This document shows positions 1-8,298 of a stretch of DNA of 64,000 bases, one piece after another. Positions within the stretch are counted from its first letter, which is position 1. Each line of letters starts with the position of its first letter. This stretch comes from DASVEG01 sp035540495 (GTDB taxonomy: Bacteria; Actinomycetota; Acidimicrobiia; Acidimicrobiales; CADCTF01): contig DATLGL010000029.1 in the NCBI GenBank assembly GCA_035540495.1, positions 62,001 to 126,000 of the forward strand. Reading direction: 5' to 3'. The notes beneath the pieces were generated by a model. That model was not told where the DNA came from. It worked only from the letters and a program-made list of their open reading frames with translations, and did no database searches. A program made the position numbers and the translations under genes.

Positions 1-1479
1 CCGGTCGTGGCGGTGCGGACGATCGTGGTCGGCGTGGCAGCGGGACTGCTCACGACCGCGTTCGCCGTGATCGCGCCGGCGATCAAGGCGAGCCGGGTCC
101 CCCCGGTGGTGGCGATGGCCGGCGCCGCTGAGGAGTGGGTTGGATCGTTCATCCGGCGGATCGCTGCGGGCGTGACGAGCGCCGTGATCGGCGCTGCCGC
201 CATCGCCTATGGGCTGGCTGGCGATCCGTCGCAGCCGATGGCGTTCGTCGGGCTCGGATCGCTCGTGTTGTTCGTCGGCGTCGCGGCGGCCGCTCCTGCG
301 CTCGCCCGGCCGCTCGCCGCGCTCATCGGCCGCCCGCTCGTGCGTGCCGCCGGGGAGCCGGCGTTGCTGGCGCGTCAGAACGCGGTGCGCGACCCGCGCC
401 GCACGGCGGCCACTGCCGCCGCGGTGATGGTCGCCCTCAGTCTCGTCGGCGTGGTGTCGATCGTCGCCGCGTCACTCAAGGCGTCGGCGCTCGACGCCAT
501 CGACGACGAGATGAAGGCCGACCTCGCGGTGACGCCGAAGGGAGCCATGGGCTTCGGTGCTTTCAGCGAAGACGTCGGCAAGCGGCTGGCCGAGGTCGAC
601 GGCGTCGACACGATGGCCGCGCTGAGCAGCGGGATGGTCGGCCTCGACGGCGCGGCCCGCATGGTCGACGGCATCGACGCCTTGGCGGTGATCGAGGTCC
701 TGGCCGTCGACGAAGGGTCGCAGGCGGCCTTCCGGAACCTGCGTGACGGGGTCCTGGTGCACCGCGATCTCGCCGCCGAGCACGGGTGGAAAGTCGGAGA
801 CAAGATCCTCCTGACCTTCGCCAAGACCGGAGATCAGGCGTTCCGCGTCGACGGTGTCTTCGGCGGAGGGCTCATCGACCAGAACGATTTCTTCGTCACC
901 CGGAAGACGTACTCCGCCAACTTCGCGCAGACGCTCGACAACGCCGTCTACCTGACCTTCGCCGAGAGCGCCTCGTTCGACGACGTCCGGGCACGCGTCG
1001 ACGCGGCGTTGACCGAGTTCCCGAACGTCGAGATCCGCGATCAGGAAGAGGTCAAGGCCGGTGCTGCGAAGCAGGTCGACCGCCTGCTCGCCATGGTCTA
1101 CGCGCTGCTCGCGCTGTCGCTCGTGATCGCGTTCGTCGGCATCGGCAACACGCTGGCGCTCTCGGTCGCCGAACGGACGAGGGAGCTCGGTCTCCTGCGA
1201 GCGGTGGGCATGACCCGGGCGCAGGTGCGCACGATGGTGCGCTCGGAGGCGTTCCTCGTGGCGCTGCTCGGTGTCGGCCTCGGCGGAGTGCTCGCCGTCG
1301 GGCTGGGCTGGGCGATCGTTCAAGCCCTCGCCGACCAGGGCATGACGGCCTTCGAGATCCCGGTCGTCAGCCTCGGGATCTACGCAGTGGTCGCTGCGAT
1401 CGCCGGCGTGCTGGCGGCGGGTGGCCCTGCGAGGCGCGCAGCGAAGCAGGACATCCTCGAGGCCGTCGCGACCGCGTGA
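1..1479 (+). CDS. ABC transporter permease, FtsX/MacB type (5' truncated)
   Basis: The frame is open to the left window edge, so only the last 492 residues are visible. It shows the pattern of a long FtsX-type permease: membrane segments near the start, a soluble extracytoplasmic domain (about residues 160-350), then a C-terminal FtsX core with three membrane helices containing the conserved stretches VAERTRELGLLRAVGMTR and GPARRAAKQDILEAVATA. It aligns along its whole visible length with the second half of the 847-residue permease at 15750-18293, so the full gene is probably about that size, with its ATPase upstream outside the window. These permeases usually act in mechanotransmission or export of lipids, peptides or drugs rather than import. 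Substrate is unknown. The stop abuts a convergent gene with no gap. Confidence 0.85.
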   Translation, partial: PVVAVRTIVVGVAAGLLTTAFAVIAPAIKASRVPPVVAMAGAAEEWVGSFIRRIAAGVTSAVIGAAAIAYGLAGDPSQPMAFVGLGSLVLFVGVAAAAPALARPLAALIGRPLVRAAGEPALLARQNAVRDPRRTAATAAAVMVALSLVGVVSIVAASLKASALDAIDDEMKADLAVTPKGAMGFGAFSEDVGKRLAEVDGVDTMAALSSGMVGLDGAARMVDGIDALAVIEVLAVDEGSQAAFRNLRDGVLVHRDLAAEHGWKVGDKILLTFAKTGDQAFRVDGVFGGGLIDQNDFFVTRKTYSANFAQTLDNAVYLTFAESASFDDVRARVDAALTEFPNVEIRDQEEVKAGAAKQVDRLLAMVYALLALSLVIAFVGIGNTLALSVAERTRELGLLRAVGMTRAQVRTMVRSEAFLVALLGVGLGGVLAVGLGWAIVQALADQGMTAFEIPVVSLGIYAVVAAIAGVLAAGGPARRAAKQDILEAVATA

Positions 1480-1815
1480 TCATGCGGCGGTGATCAACTC
1501 GAGCGAGACGTACGACGAGCGGTGAGACAACCGAGCGACCGTGTGATGTGCGGTGGTGACGACGGTGGTCGTCACCACCGCGTCCTCGCCGGCCCACTCG
1601 ACCAGCAGTTGCGTCAGCGCCTCGGCCATCCACGACGACTCGGGAAGCTCGAGACGCAGCGAGACGGGCTCACCCTTCGCGGGCCACACGCCTTCGCCGT
1701 CGGTCGCAGCGACGAGGCCGTCGAGCACGATCGTCTCACCGTCGTTCGCAGCGGCGGCATGGACGAGGCGCAGGACCGCCTCCGATCGGCCCGTCGGGCG
1801 GATCAACCTCGGCAT
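1480..1815 (-). CDS. Hypothetical protein, 111 aa
   Basis: I do not recognise a family. The reading frame extends much further upstream as antisense to the next gene, but the plausible product starts at the ATG at 1815 (MPRLIRPTGRSEAV), which has a GGAAG ribosome-binding site about five bases upstream; a GTG at 1833 is an alternative. The protein is soluble, has no signal peptide or membrane helix, and contains a run of alternating hydrophobic residues (VVTTTVVTT, then YVSLELITAA at the C-terminus) suggesting a small alpha/beta fold. It is divergent from the acetyltransferase fusion and convergent with the ABC permease, so no operon context helps. Confidence 0.5.
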   Translation of the reverse strand: MPRLIRPTGRSEAVLRLVHAAAANDGETIVLDGLVAATDGEGVWPAKGEPVSLRLELPESSWMAEALTQLLVEWAGEDAVVTTTVVTTAHHTVARLSHRSSYVSLELITAA

Positions 1816-1914
1816 GCATCTTCCGATCGGCACACGCCGTTCATCCCGTAGGGACCTTCGGCCCTTCTTCAGGGGATCACCAGCGAACGCGGCGCCGAGG
1901 TGGCGCGGCGCGCC

Positions 1915-1920
1915 TACCGT
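1915..1920 (+). promoter_or_regulatory. -10 element TACCGT, leaderless promoter
   Basis: TACCGT lies exactly six bases before the GTG at 1927, so transcription should begin at or next to the start codon. This supports GTG 1927 rather than the upstream GTG 1900 as the start of the following gene. Confidence 0.6.
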
Positions 1921-1926
1921 CGCGGT

Positions 1927-4317
1927 GTGACTGCGAACGTCCGACTCGGGATCGAAGCAGGAGCGCCCGGTGTCGACGCTGTCCTCGCCGACGGCGGTGT
2001 CGTCCGTGTGCGGCCGATCGAGCCAGGCGATGCCGACGCTCTCGAGTACTTCCACGAGAACCTGTCGTTCGAGTCTCGCTACTTCCGCTTCTTCTCGCCG
2101 CACCCGAAGCTGCGGCCGGAGGAGGTCGAGCGCTTCACGAACGTCGACGGTGCCGACCGGGTCGCACTCGTCGCGACGGAGGCGGGGCGTCTGATCGCGG
2201 TCGGGCGATACGACCGCCTCGACGATCCGACCGAGGCGGAAGTCGCGTTCGTGGTCGCCGACGCGCACCAGGGACGTGGCCTCGGGTCGCTCCTCCTCGA
2301 GCACCTCGCTGCGGTCGCCGGACGTCACGGCGTCACCCGCTTCGTCGCCGAGACGCTGCCGTCGAACCAGCGGATGTTGCGCGTCTTCCGTGACACCGGC
2401 TTCCCCGTGAAGACGTCGATCGACGAGGGTGTGGTTCACGTCGAGTTCCCGATCGACCCCAACCCGCGGTCGCGGGAGGTCAGCGAGTCGCGCGAGCACC
2501 GGGCCGAGTCGCGTTCGATCCGGCGGCTGCTCGCGCCGCGGGCCATCGCCGTCATCGGAGCGAGCCGAGACCGCGAGAGCGTCGGCCAAGCGGTGTTCCG
2601 CAACCTGCTCGCCGGCGGCTTCTCGGGACCCGTGTACCCGGTGAACCCCGGGGCTGGCCACGTGGCGAGCGTGCGAGCGTTCGACTCGGTGCTCGACGTG
2701 CCGGGCCCGGTCGATCTCGCCGTCATCGGCGTGCCGACCGCAGCCGTGGCGGGCGTCGTCGAGGAGTGCGCGCAGAAGGGCGTCACCAGCCTCGTCGTCC
2801 TGTCGACGGGGTTCGCCGAGTCAGGACCGGACGGAGCCGTCGAGCAGGAACGCGTCCTCCGGCTGGCGCGGAGCCACGGCATGCGGCTCGTGGGTCCGAA
2901 CGCGATCGGCATCGTCAACACCGAGCCCGACGTGGCAATGAACGCGACGCTCGCGACGTACGAGCCCGTCCCCGGCGTCGCGGGCTTCCTCTCCCAGAGC
3001 GCCGCCCTCGGTATCGCCATGCTGGCGACGGCGGCCGAGACCGGACTGGGCGTGTCGAGCTTCGTGTCGGTCGGCAACAAGGCCGACGTCAGCGGCAACG
3101 ACCTCCTCCAGTTCTGGGAGGACGATCCGCGGACGGAAGTGATCCTCCTCTACCTCGAGTCGTTCGGTAATCCCCGCAAGTTCGGGCGCCTCGCTCGCCG
3201 CGTCGGACGGAAGAAGCCGGTGGTCGCGGTGAAGGCCGGCCGCCGCTCCGACGCTGCGGCCGACGCCTTGTTCCACCAAGCCGGTGTGATCCGCGTCGAC
3301 ACCGTGCAGCAGATGTTCGACGTCGGCCGCGTCGTCGCGTACCAACCTCTTCCCGAGGGGAACCGTCTTGCGATCATCACGAACGCGAGCGGGCCCGCGC
3401 GCATGGCCGAGGACGCGTGCGGCGCCGTCGGCCTCGAGACCGCAGGACCCTTCGTCGACCTGTCGCTCGCCGCACGTCCGGACGACTTCGGCCGCGCGAT
3501 CGACGATGCGCTCGCGGCGGGTGGCGCCGACGCGCTGCTGGTGATCGCAGCGCCCACTCGGACAGCCCCGGCCGCGGCGGTCGCCGATGCCGTGGCGGCC
3601 GCGACGGCGACGTGCCGCCTGCCCGTCGTTGCGACGTTCCTCGCAGCAGAGCAGGAGCCGCCCGCGCTGCGGTTCAGCGACGCCCGCCGCATCCCGTTCT
3701 TCCGGACGCCGGAAGAGGCGGTGCACGCGCTCGGGAAGGCGGCGGGGCACGCCGAGTGGCGCCGGCGACCGACCACCACGACCGAGTTGACACGGATCGA
3801 CGCCGACGCTGCTCGCGCGGTGATCGAGGCTGCGGTGAGCGGCTCCGAATCGACCGTGGCCCTCGCGCCCGCTGACGTGACTGCCGTGCTCACATCGTTC
3901 GGTGTCGAGTTGAGCGAGGTCGGGCACGGTCCGGTGACGCTCGACGCCGGCATCGTGCAGGACCCCGCGTTCGGTCCGCTCGTCACCCTCGCTATGGGCG
4001 GGCGCACCGCAGGGCTGATCGGCGATCGAGTGGTGCGAGCGGTTCCGCTGACCGACGCGGATGCAGGCGACCTGTGGCGAGGCCTCCGCACCGCGCCGTT
4101 GCTCACCGGCTACGACGGGCTGGAGCCCACCGACACCGCAGCGCTCGAAGACCTGCTCCTCCGACTCGGCGCGATGGCGGACGCGCTGCCCGAGATCGTC
4201 GCCCTCGAACTGTCGCCGGTTCGCCCGACGCCGGCGGGTGTCATGGTCGAGGGCGCCACGATCGAGGTGAGCGCGTCGGCTGCGCCTGCGATCGACGCGA
4301 TCCGCCGTCTGCGCTGA
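1927..4317 (+). CDS. GNAT acetyltransferase fused to NDP-forming acyl-CoA synthetase-like protein (Pat type)
   Basis: 796 aa. Residues about 20-170 form a GNAT domain with the acetyl-CoA loop DAHQGRGLGSLLLEHL. After a linker comes a CoA-binding Rossmann domain (AIAVIGASRDRESVGQAV near residue 205) and succinyl-CoA-ligase-like domains (SQSAALGIAM, SVGNKADVSGNDLLQFW, FGNPRKF). This is the GNAT-first order of actinobacterial protein acetyltransferases, the reverse of enterobacterial Pat. The C-terminal ATP-grasp part looks internally shortened: it passes from its lid (VLTSFGVELSEV) almost directly to QDPAFGPLVTLAMGG, so the nucleotide-binding core is missing. It is therefore unlikely to make acyl-CoA and more likely senses CoA metabolites while acetylating lysines of acyl-CoA enzymes. 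The start is set by a leaderless promoter. Specific targets are unknown. Confidence 0.85.
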   Translation: MTANVRLGIEAGAPGVDAVLADGGVVRVRPIEPGDADALEYFHENLSFESRYFRFFSPHPKLRPEEVERFTNVDGADRVALVATEAGRLIAVGRYDRLDDPTEAEVAFVVADAHQGRGLGSLLLEHLAAVAGRHGVTRFVAETLPSNQRMLRVFRDTGFPVKTSIDEGVVHVEFPIDPNPRSREVSESREHRAESRSIRRLLAPRAIAVIGASRDRESVGQAVFRNLLAGGFSGPVYPVNPGAGHVASVRAFDSVLDVPGPVDLAVIGVPTAAVAGVVEECAQKGVTSLVVLSTGFAESGPDGAVEQERVLRLARSHGMRLVGPNAIGIVNTEPDVAMNATLATYEPVPGVAGFLSQSAALGIAMLATAAETGLGVSSFVSVGNKADVSGNDLLQFWEDDPRTEVILLYLESFGNPRKFGRLARRVGRKKPVVAVKAGRRSDAAADALFHQAGVIRVDTVQQMFDVGRVVAYQPLPEGNRLAIITNASGPARMAEDACGAVGLETAGPFVDLSLAARPDDFGRAIDDALAAGGADALLVIAAPTRTAPAAAVADAVAAATATCRLPVVATFLAAEQEPPALRFSDARRIPFFRTPEEAVHALGKAAGHAEWRRRPTTTTELTRIDADAARAVIEAAVSGSESTVALAPADVTAVLTSFGVELSEVGHGPVTLDAGIVQDPAFGPLVTLAMGGRTAGLIGDRVVRAVPLTDADAGDLWRGLRTAPLLTGYDGLEPTDTAALEDLLLRLGAMADALPEIVALELSPVRPTPAGVMVEGATIEVSASAAPAIDAIRRLR

Positions 4318-4332
4318 CCCGAGCTCGCGACG

Positions 4333-6759
4333 TCAACGGCGAGCGCGCGGAACCGTGCCGATCGCCTCCGCAGCACGAAGGTGGGCGAGACGGCCGGCGT
4401 CGTAGCCCGCCCATTCGGTGAGCACCTCGTCGGTGTGCTGAGCGAAGGCCGGTGCAGGCCGTGTCGAGGCGACGGCCCGGCCGTCGATCCGCACCGGGAG
4501 CGCGACGTATGCGCGGCGCCCGGTGACCGGATGCTCGACCTCGTCGAGGAGCCCGCGCTGCTCGAACTCGCCCGACCGGTATCCGGTCCGGAACGTGTGG
4601 CAGCGCATGGCCCGGGCCCCGTCGAGGTGGACCAAGGCCTCGACGACCTGCACCACGGATCGGGTCGACGTCCACTCCGCCATAGCAACGTCGAGCGCCT
4701 CGCGGTGAGCCAGTCGCTGCTCGATCGACGTGGTGGCGAACGGTGCCAGAGGCTGCGCCACCGAGGCGAGGGCGTCGAACGACTCCTCGTCGACGACGAC
4801 CGCGACGTATCCATCGGTCGTCGGGTACACGCCGGACACGCACGTCCTCGGCTCCCCGTTGCCGAGTCGCTGTGGCTCGCGTCCGGTGATCGAGCGCAGG
4901 GCGATCCCCTCGCCGTACTGGAGCCACGTCGTCTCCTGTTGTGAGAGGTCGATCGTCGCCCCTCGCCCCGTCCGCTCCCGCTCCGTCAGCGCGGCGAGCA
5001 CCGCGACGCTGCCGTGGATGCCGGCGACCGCGTCGGGGTAGTACGTCGTGCTCGCCCGAGCGCCTTCGTCGCGGTAGCCGAAGCGAGCGCTGAAGCCGCC
5101 CATCCCCTCCATGAGCATCCCGTAGCCCGGCATGTCTCGGTACCGACCCGTCGCGCCGAGGGCAGGCATGTTGGCGAACACGAGCCCGCGCTCGACCGCC
5201 GCCTGCACCTCGACGTCGATCCGGCGGTCGGCGAGCACCGAGTACGTCATGTTGGCGACGAGCACGTCGGCCTGCGCGAGGAGGTCGAGGAACGCCTCGC
5301 GCCCATGCTCCGTCGCCAGGTCGATGGAGACGCCGCGCTTGTTCCGGTTCAGGCTGTTGAACAGCGCAGCGGCGTCCCACGTGTACTCGCCGGCGTCGAC
5401 CCCCTCCGGGACGTCGACGCCCGCATCGCTCCAACGCAGCCGCGTCCGCCACCCGTCGGGATACCGGCCTGCCTCGACTCGCACCACGTCCGCACCCAGC
5501 GCGCCGAGGAACCGCCCGACGAAGGGGCCGGCCCAGGCCCACGTCAGCTCGAGCACCTTGAGCGCGCTCACGTCGACCCCACGCACACGGCCGGACCCGG
5601 CGCGGTCGACGTCGAGATCGAGCTCGGCGGCGTCTTGGCCGGACGACAGGGTCACCGGCTCGCCCTCCACGATCGACTCCGATCGCCACGGCCTGCCGGG
5701 GACGACCGCGCCGGCTGCCGCTCCCTCGACCGCCGACAGGAACCGCCGCTCCGCGAGGTGGGGATCGTCGAGCGCATCGCCGGCGGTCATGACCATGGCG
5801 GCAGCCCATCCGGCGTCGAGCGCGGCGTGGAAGATCTCGTGCTTAGTGCGCTCGTCGTACCAAGGCTGGAGCTCCGCGCGGAGAAGCTCGCGGTTGGTCC
5901 ACCGCATCCGCCACGAGAAGCGCTCGTCGTCGCGGAGGTCGGGCCGGCCGTACACCTCGCATTGGAGGTCCCAGTCGATGGCTCGCACGGTCCCCGGGAT
6001 GACGTGACCATCGGCGCAACGGAACGCGCCCGACGGAAACGCGCCGACCTGGAACCCGGCTTGCTTCGATGCGCCGTCTTCTGCGCCTCCCGTCGCCGCC
6101 CCCCGAGCGGGCGCCGACGCCGGCTGCAGGTAGGCGCACGCGCCGCCCTCCACCGCCGTCAGCGCTGCGCCCACCCAAGAGACCTCGACGTGCACCGGTT
6201 TCGTCGCGTGCAGCAGGCCGAGCGCCGCCGCCGCCAAGTAGCCGCCCGCGAGGTACTGCGATTGCCAGCCTGGGAACCGCAGCGGTTCGCGACCCTCGTC
6301 GCCCGTGGCAGACATGAGCCCCGACGCCGACTGGACGATCAGCTCGTCGGACGGAACGCCTGCGTCGTCGGCGGAGCATCCCCACGCCGTCGTCGACGCG
6401 ATCACCAGCCGGCGGTCGAGGTGCTGCGCGAGCGCTTCGACGTCGGTCGACGACGCGCGGACTTCGGTACGCACGCGGCTGTCGACGACGATGTCCGCCC
6501 ACTCGAGCAGGTCCGCGAAGCGGGAGCCGACGGAGCCGAGGGGGACGATCCGCTTTCCCGCGTTGAGGTGCACGAACAGCGGGCTCACCGGCGTGTCGGG
6601 CGGGTGATCGTCGACCGCCAGCCGGCGCGCCGGATCGCCACCGTCCGGCTCGACCTTCATCACCTCGGCCCCGAGCATCGCGAACAACCGGGCTGCGTAC
6701 GGTCCTGACACCCCGGTCGCCAGCTCGAGGACCCGCAGCCCCGCGAGCGGCCCTCCCAT
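4333..6759 (-). CDS. CaiB/BaiF family III CoA transferase, two fused domains
   Basis: 808 aa, about twice the usual 400. Two complete family III modules lie in tandem: residues 1-370 (GLRVLELATGVSGPYAARL) and about 395-745 (LKVLELTWAWAGPFVGRFLG). Family III enzymes move CoA between carboxylic acids through an aspartyl-acyl intermediate. In the first module the equivalent Asp is present in PSDELIVQSASG (about D138). In the second the matching site reads PGYGMLMEGMGG, with Gly at about 547 where Asp is expected, so that half may be structural or catalytically altered. The ATG at 6759 is preceded by TACGTT and six bases, so the mRNA is probably leaderless and the upstream ATG at 6777 is not used. 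It is divergent from an enoyl-CoA hydratase, suggesting a shared acid or bile-acid-like/carnitine-like degradation route; the substrate is not known. Confidence 0.85.
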   Translation of the reverse strand: MGGPLAGLRVLELATGVSGPYAARLFAMLGAEVMKVEPDGGDPARRLAVDDHPPDTPVSPLFVHLNAGKRIVPLGSVGSRFADLLEWADIVVDSRVRTEVRASSTDVEALAQHLDRRLVIASTTAWGCSADDAGVPSDELIVQSASGLMSATGDEGREPLRFPGWQSQYLAGGYLAAAALGLLHATKPVHVEVSWVGAALTAVEGGACAYLQPASAPARGAATGGAEDGASKQAGFQVGAFPSGAFRCADGHVIPGTVRAIDWDLQCEVYGRPDLRDDERFSWRMRWTNRELLRAELQPWYDERTKHEIFHAALDAGWAAAMVMTAGDALDDPHLAERRFLSAVEGAAAGAVVPGRPWRSESIVEGEPVTLSSGQDAAELDLDVDRAGSGRVRGVDVSALKVLELTWAWAGPFVGRFLGALGADVVRVEAGRYPDGWRTRLRWSDAGVDVPEGVDAGEYTWDAAALFNSLNRNKRGVSIDLATEHGREAFLDLLAQADVLVANMTYSVLADRRIDVEVQAAVERGLVFANMPALGATGRYRDMPGYGMLMEGMGGFSARFGYRDEGARASTTYYPDAVAGIHGSVAVLAALTERERTGRGATIDLSQQETTWLQYGEGIALRSITGREPQRLGNGEPRTCVSGVYPTTDGYVAVVVDEESFDALASVAQPLAPFATTSIEQRLAHREALDVAMAEWTSTRSVVQVVEALVHLDGARAMRCHTFRTGYRSGEFEQRGLLDEVEHPVTGRRAYVALPVRIDGRAVASTRPAPAFAQHTDEVLTEWAGYDAGRLAHLRAAEAIGTVPRARR

Positions 6760-6764
6760 GCTCG

Positions 6765-6771
6765 TAACGTA
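6765..6771. promoter_or_regulatory. Overlapping divergent -10 elements (TAACGTA)
   Basis: On the plus strand TAACGT (6765-6770) faces the enoyl-CoA hydratase; on the minus strand TACGTT (6771-6766) lies six bases before the CoA transferase ATG at 6759. The two hexamers share five bases, so RNA polymerase could start in either direction from one site. Confidence 0.5.
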
Positions 6772-6829
6772 GGCCATCGACGTCGATCAGCTTCAGAACG
6801 TCAGGTACGAGCCTGCCCGCGTCGCCCGG

Positions 6830-7639
6830 GTGACGATGGCGCGGCCGGAGTACCGGAACGCGCAGTCGGCACAGCTCCTCAGGGAGCTCGATGCCGCCTT
6901 CTCTGCGGCAGCCGATGACCCGTCGGTGCGGGTGATCGTGCTGGCGGGCGAAGGCGACGCGTTCTCGTCGGGCCACGACCTCGGGACGCCGGAGCAGGCC
7001 GCATGGCGCGCCGCGCGCGACGCGGAGCGGCCGACGACGGAGGTGGAGGCGTCGTTCGTCTACTCGTGGGACCACTTCCTCACGATGTCGCTGCGCTGGC
7101 GCGACATCCCGAAGCCGACGATCGCCATGGTCCACGGCTGGTGCATCTTCGGGGGTTGGCTCGTCGCGTCGTCGATGGACCTGATCGTCGCGGCCGACGA
7201 TGCGCGTTTCATGACCGCGATGCTCCAGTACTTCCCGCTGCCGTTCGACGTCGGCCCGAGGAAGGCGAAGGAGCTCCTGTTCGACGCGCACGAGATCGGC
7301 GCGGACGAGGCGCACGAGCTCGGGTTCGTGAACCGGGTCGTGCCTCGAGGCGATCTCGAGGCGGAGACCATGGCGCTCGCCGGGCGGATCGCCGAGAGCA
7401 ACCCGTTCTACCTGCGTCTCGCGAAGCTGGCGGTGAACAACGCGCAAGATGCCATGGGCTTCCGCGCGTCGATGACGAGCGGCCACGCGCACTACCACCT
7501 GAGCGAGGTCAGCCAGCGGCAGTGGGCGCGCAAGAAGGCGCGCGAGCGGGGCGACGACGCGAACGGTGACGGGCTCGGTGGCGAGCCGCGCCGGATGCCG
7601 CTCGTCGACAAGATGCTGCGCCGCAGCGGCGAGAGCTGA
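6830..7639 (+). CDS. Enoyl-CoA hydratase/isomerase family protein
   Basis: Crotonase-fold enzyme, 269 aa from the first canonical start (GTG 6830). It shows the oxyanion-hole strands of the family: AGEGDAFSSGHDLGTPEQ and PTIAMVHGWCIFGGWLVASS. It should hydrate or isomerise an acyl-CoA in a beta-oxidation-like path. The first beta-strand of the family is only partly included: in-frame codons upstream of GTG 6830 read LQNVRYEPARVARVTMARPE, which is the usual crotonase N-terminus, yet there is no ATG, GTG or TTG between it and the stop at 6770-6772. An ATC at 6776 lies five bases after TAACGT. Either a non-standard start is used, or the gene has lost its start. The coordinates given are therefore conservative. 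Residues near the C-terminus are charged (ARKKARERGDDANGDG). Confidence 0.85.
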   Translation: MTMARPEYRNAQSAQLLRELDAAFSAAADDPSVRVIVLAGEGDAFSSGHDLGTPEQAAWRAARDAERPTTEVEASFVYSWDHFLTMSLRWRDIPKPTIAMVHGWCIFGGWLVASSMDLIVAADDARFMTAMLQYFPLPFDVGPRKAKELLFDAHEIGADEAHELGFVNRVVPRGDLEAETMALAGRIAESNPFYLRLAKLAVNNAQDAMGFRASMTSGHAHYHLSEVSQRQWARKKARERGDDANGDGLGGEPRRMPLVDKMLRRSGES

Positions 7640-7642
7640 GCC

Positions 7643-8254
7643 CTACGGAGCGTCGCGGAGCGCGTTGAGCGCGCCGATCGACATCTTCACGTAGACGTCC
7701 TCGAGCATCTTGCGCGAGTCGCGAGCCTGGATCCACCGCTCGAGGAGACCGCTGAGCCCGGCGATCATGATCGCCGCCGCGGCGACCGCCTTCTTCTTCG
7801 GGATGTCGAACTCGCGAGCTGCCATGTCGCCCCAGAACTCCTCGAGCGTCCGGTAGTAGTTGTTGCGTCGCTCGTTGTACGGCTGGTGGTCTTGGGTCTC
7901 GCGAAGGAGGGCCGCGAGCAACACGCCGCGTTCGGCGATGGCATCCATCCAGGCGCGGACGCTCGCCCGCACCTTGCCCTCGTAGTCGGACGCCTCCGCG
8001 ATGCCCTGGGCGGCCCGTCGCTCGAGCGAGCGCGACTCGCGGTTGAGCAGTGCGAGGAGGAGCTCGCCCCGGTTCGCGAAGTAGGCGTAGCCGAGCCCCT
8101 TCGACACGCCGGCCGCTGCGGCGACGCCTTCCATCGTGACCGAGTCGACTCCGCCCTCGAGGATGAGCTTGGCCGCGACGTCGAGGAACTGCTCTCGCCG
8201 CTTCTCCCTGGGAAGGCGCGTGTGCGTCGGCTGGTCGCCGGTGCGGCTCGACAC
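7643..8254 (-). CDS. TetR family transcriptional regulator
   Basis: 203 aa. The N-terminal helix-turn-helix is clear (residues about 20-65: VTMEGVAAAAGVSKGLGYAYFANRG), followed by an all-helical ligand-binding domain. It starts at GTG 8254, exactly six bases after TAGGCT, so it is probably leaderless. It ends three bases from the convergent enoyl-CoA hydratase. TetR proteins beside acyl-CoA genes often respond to acyl-CoA ligands, but no operator or ligand can be assigned here. Confidence 0.85.
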   Translation of the reverse strand: MSSRTGDQPTHTRLPREKRREQFLDVAAKLILEGGVDSVTMEGVAAAAGVSKGLGYAYFANRGELLLALLNRESRSLERRAAQGIAEASDYEGKVRASVRAWMDAIAERGVLLAALLRETQDHQPYNERRNNYYRTLEEFWGDMAAREFDIPKKKAVAAAAIMIAGLSGLLERWIQARDSRKMLEDVYVKMSIGALNALRDAP

Positions 8255-8260
8255 GCGCGC

Positions 8261-8266
8261 AGCCTA
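8261..8266 (-). promoter_or_regulatory. -10 element TAGGCT, leaderless promoter
   Basis: TAGGCT on the minus strand, six bases upstream of the GTG at 8254 of the TetR gene. Confidence 0.6.
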
Positions 8267-8298
8267 CGACGACGGGTGTGGAGCGGGACGGGCTTTCC

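Noticed and set aside
2821..3927. Long minus-strand frame antisense to the acetyltransferase fusion
   Set aside because: Arg/His/Asp-rich composition typical of GC-rich antisense frames; no domain, start signal or ribosome-binding site.
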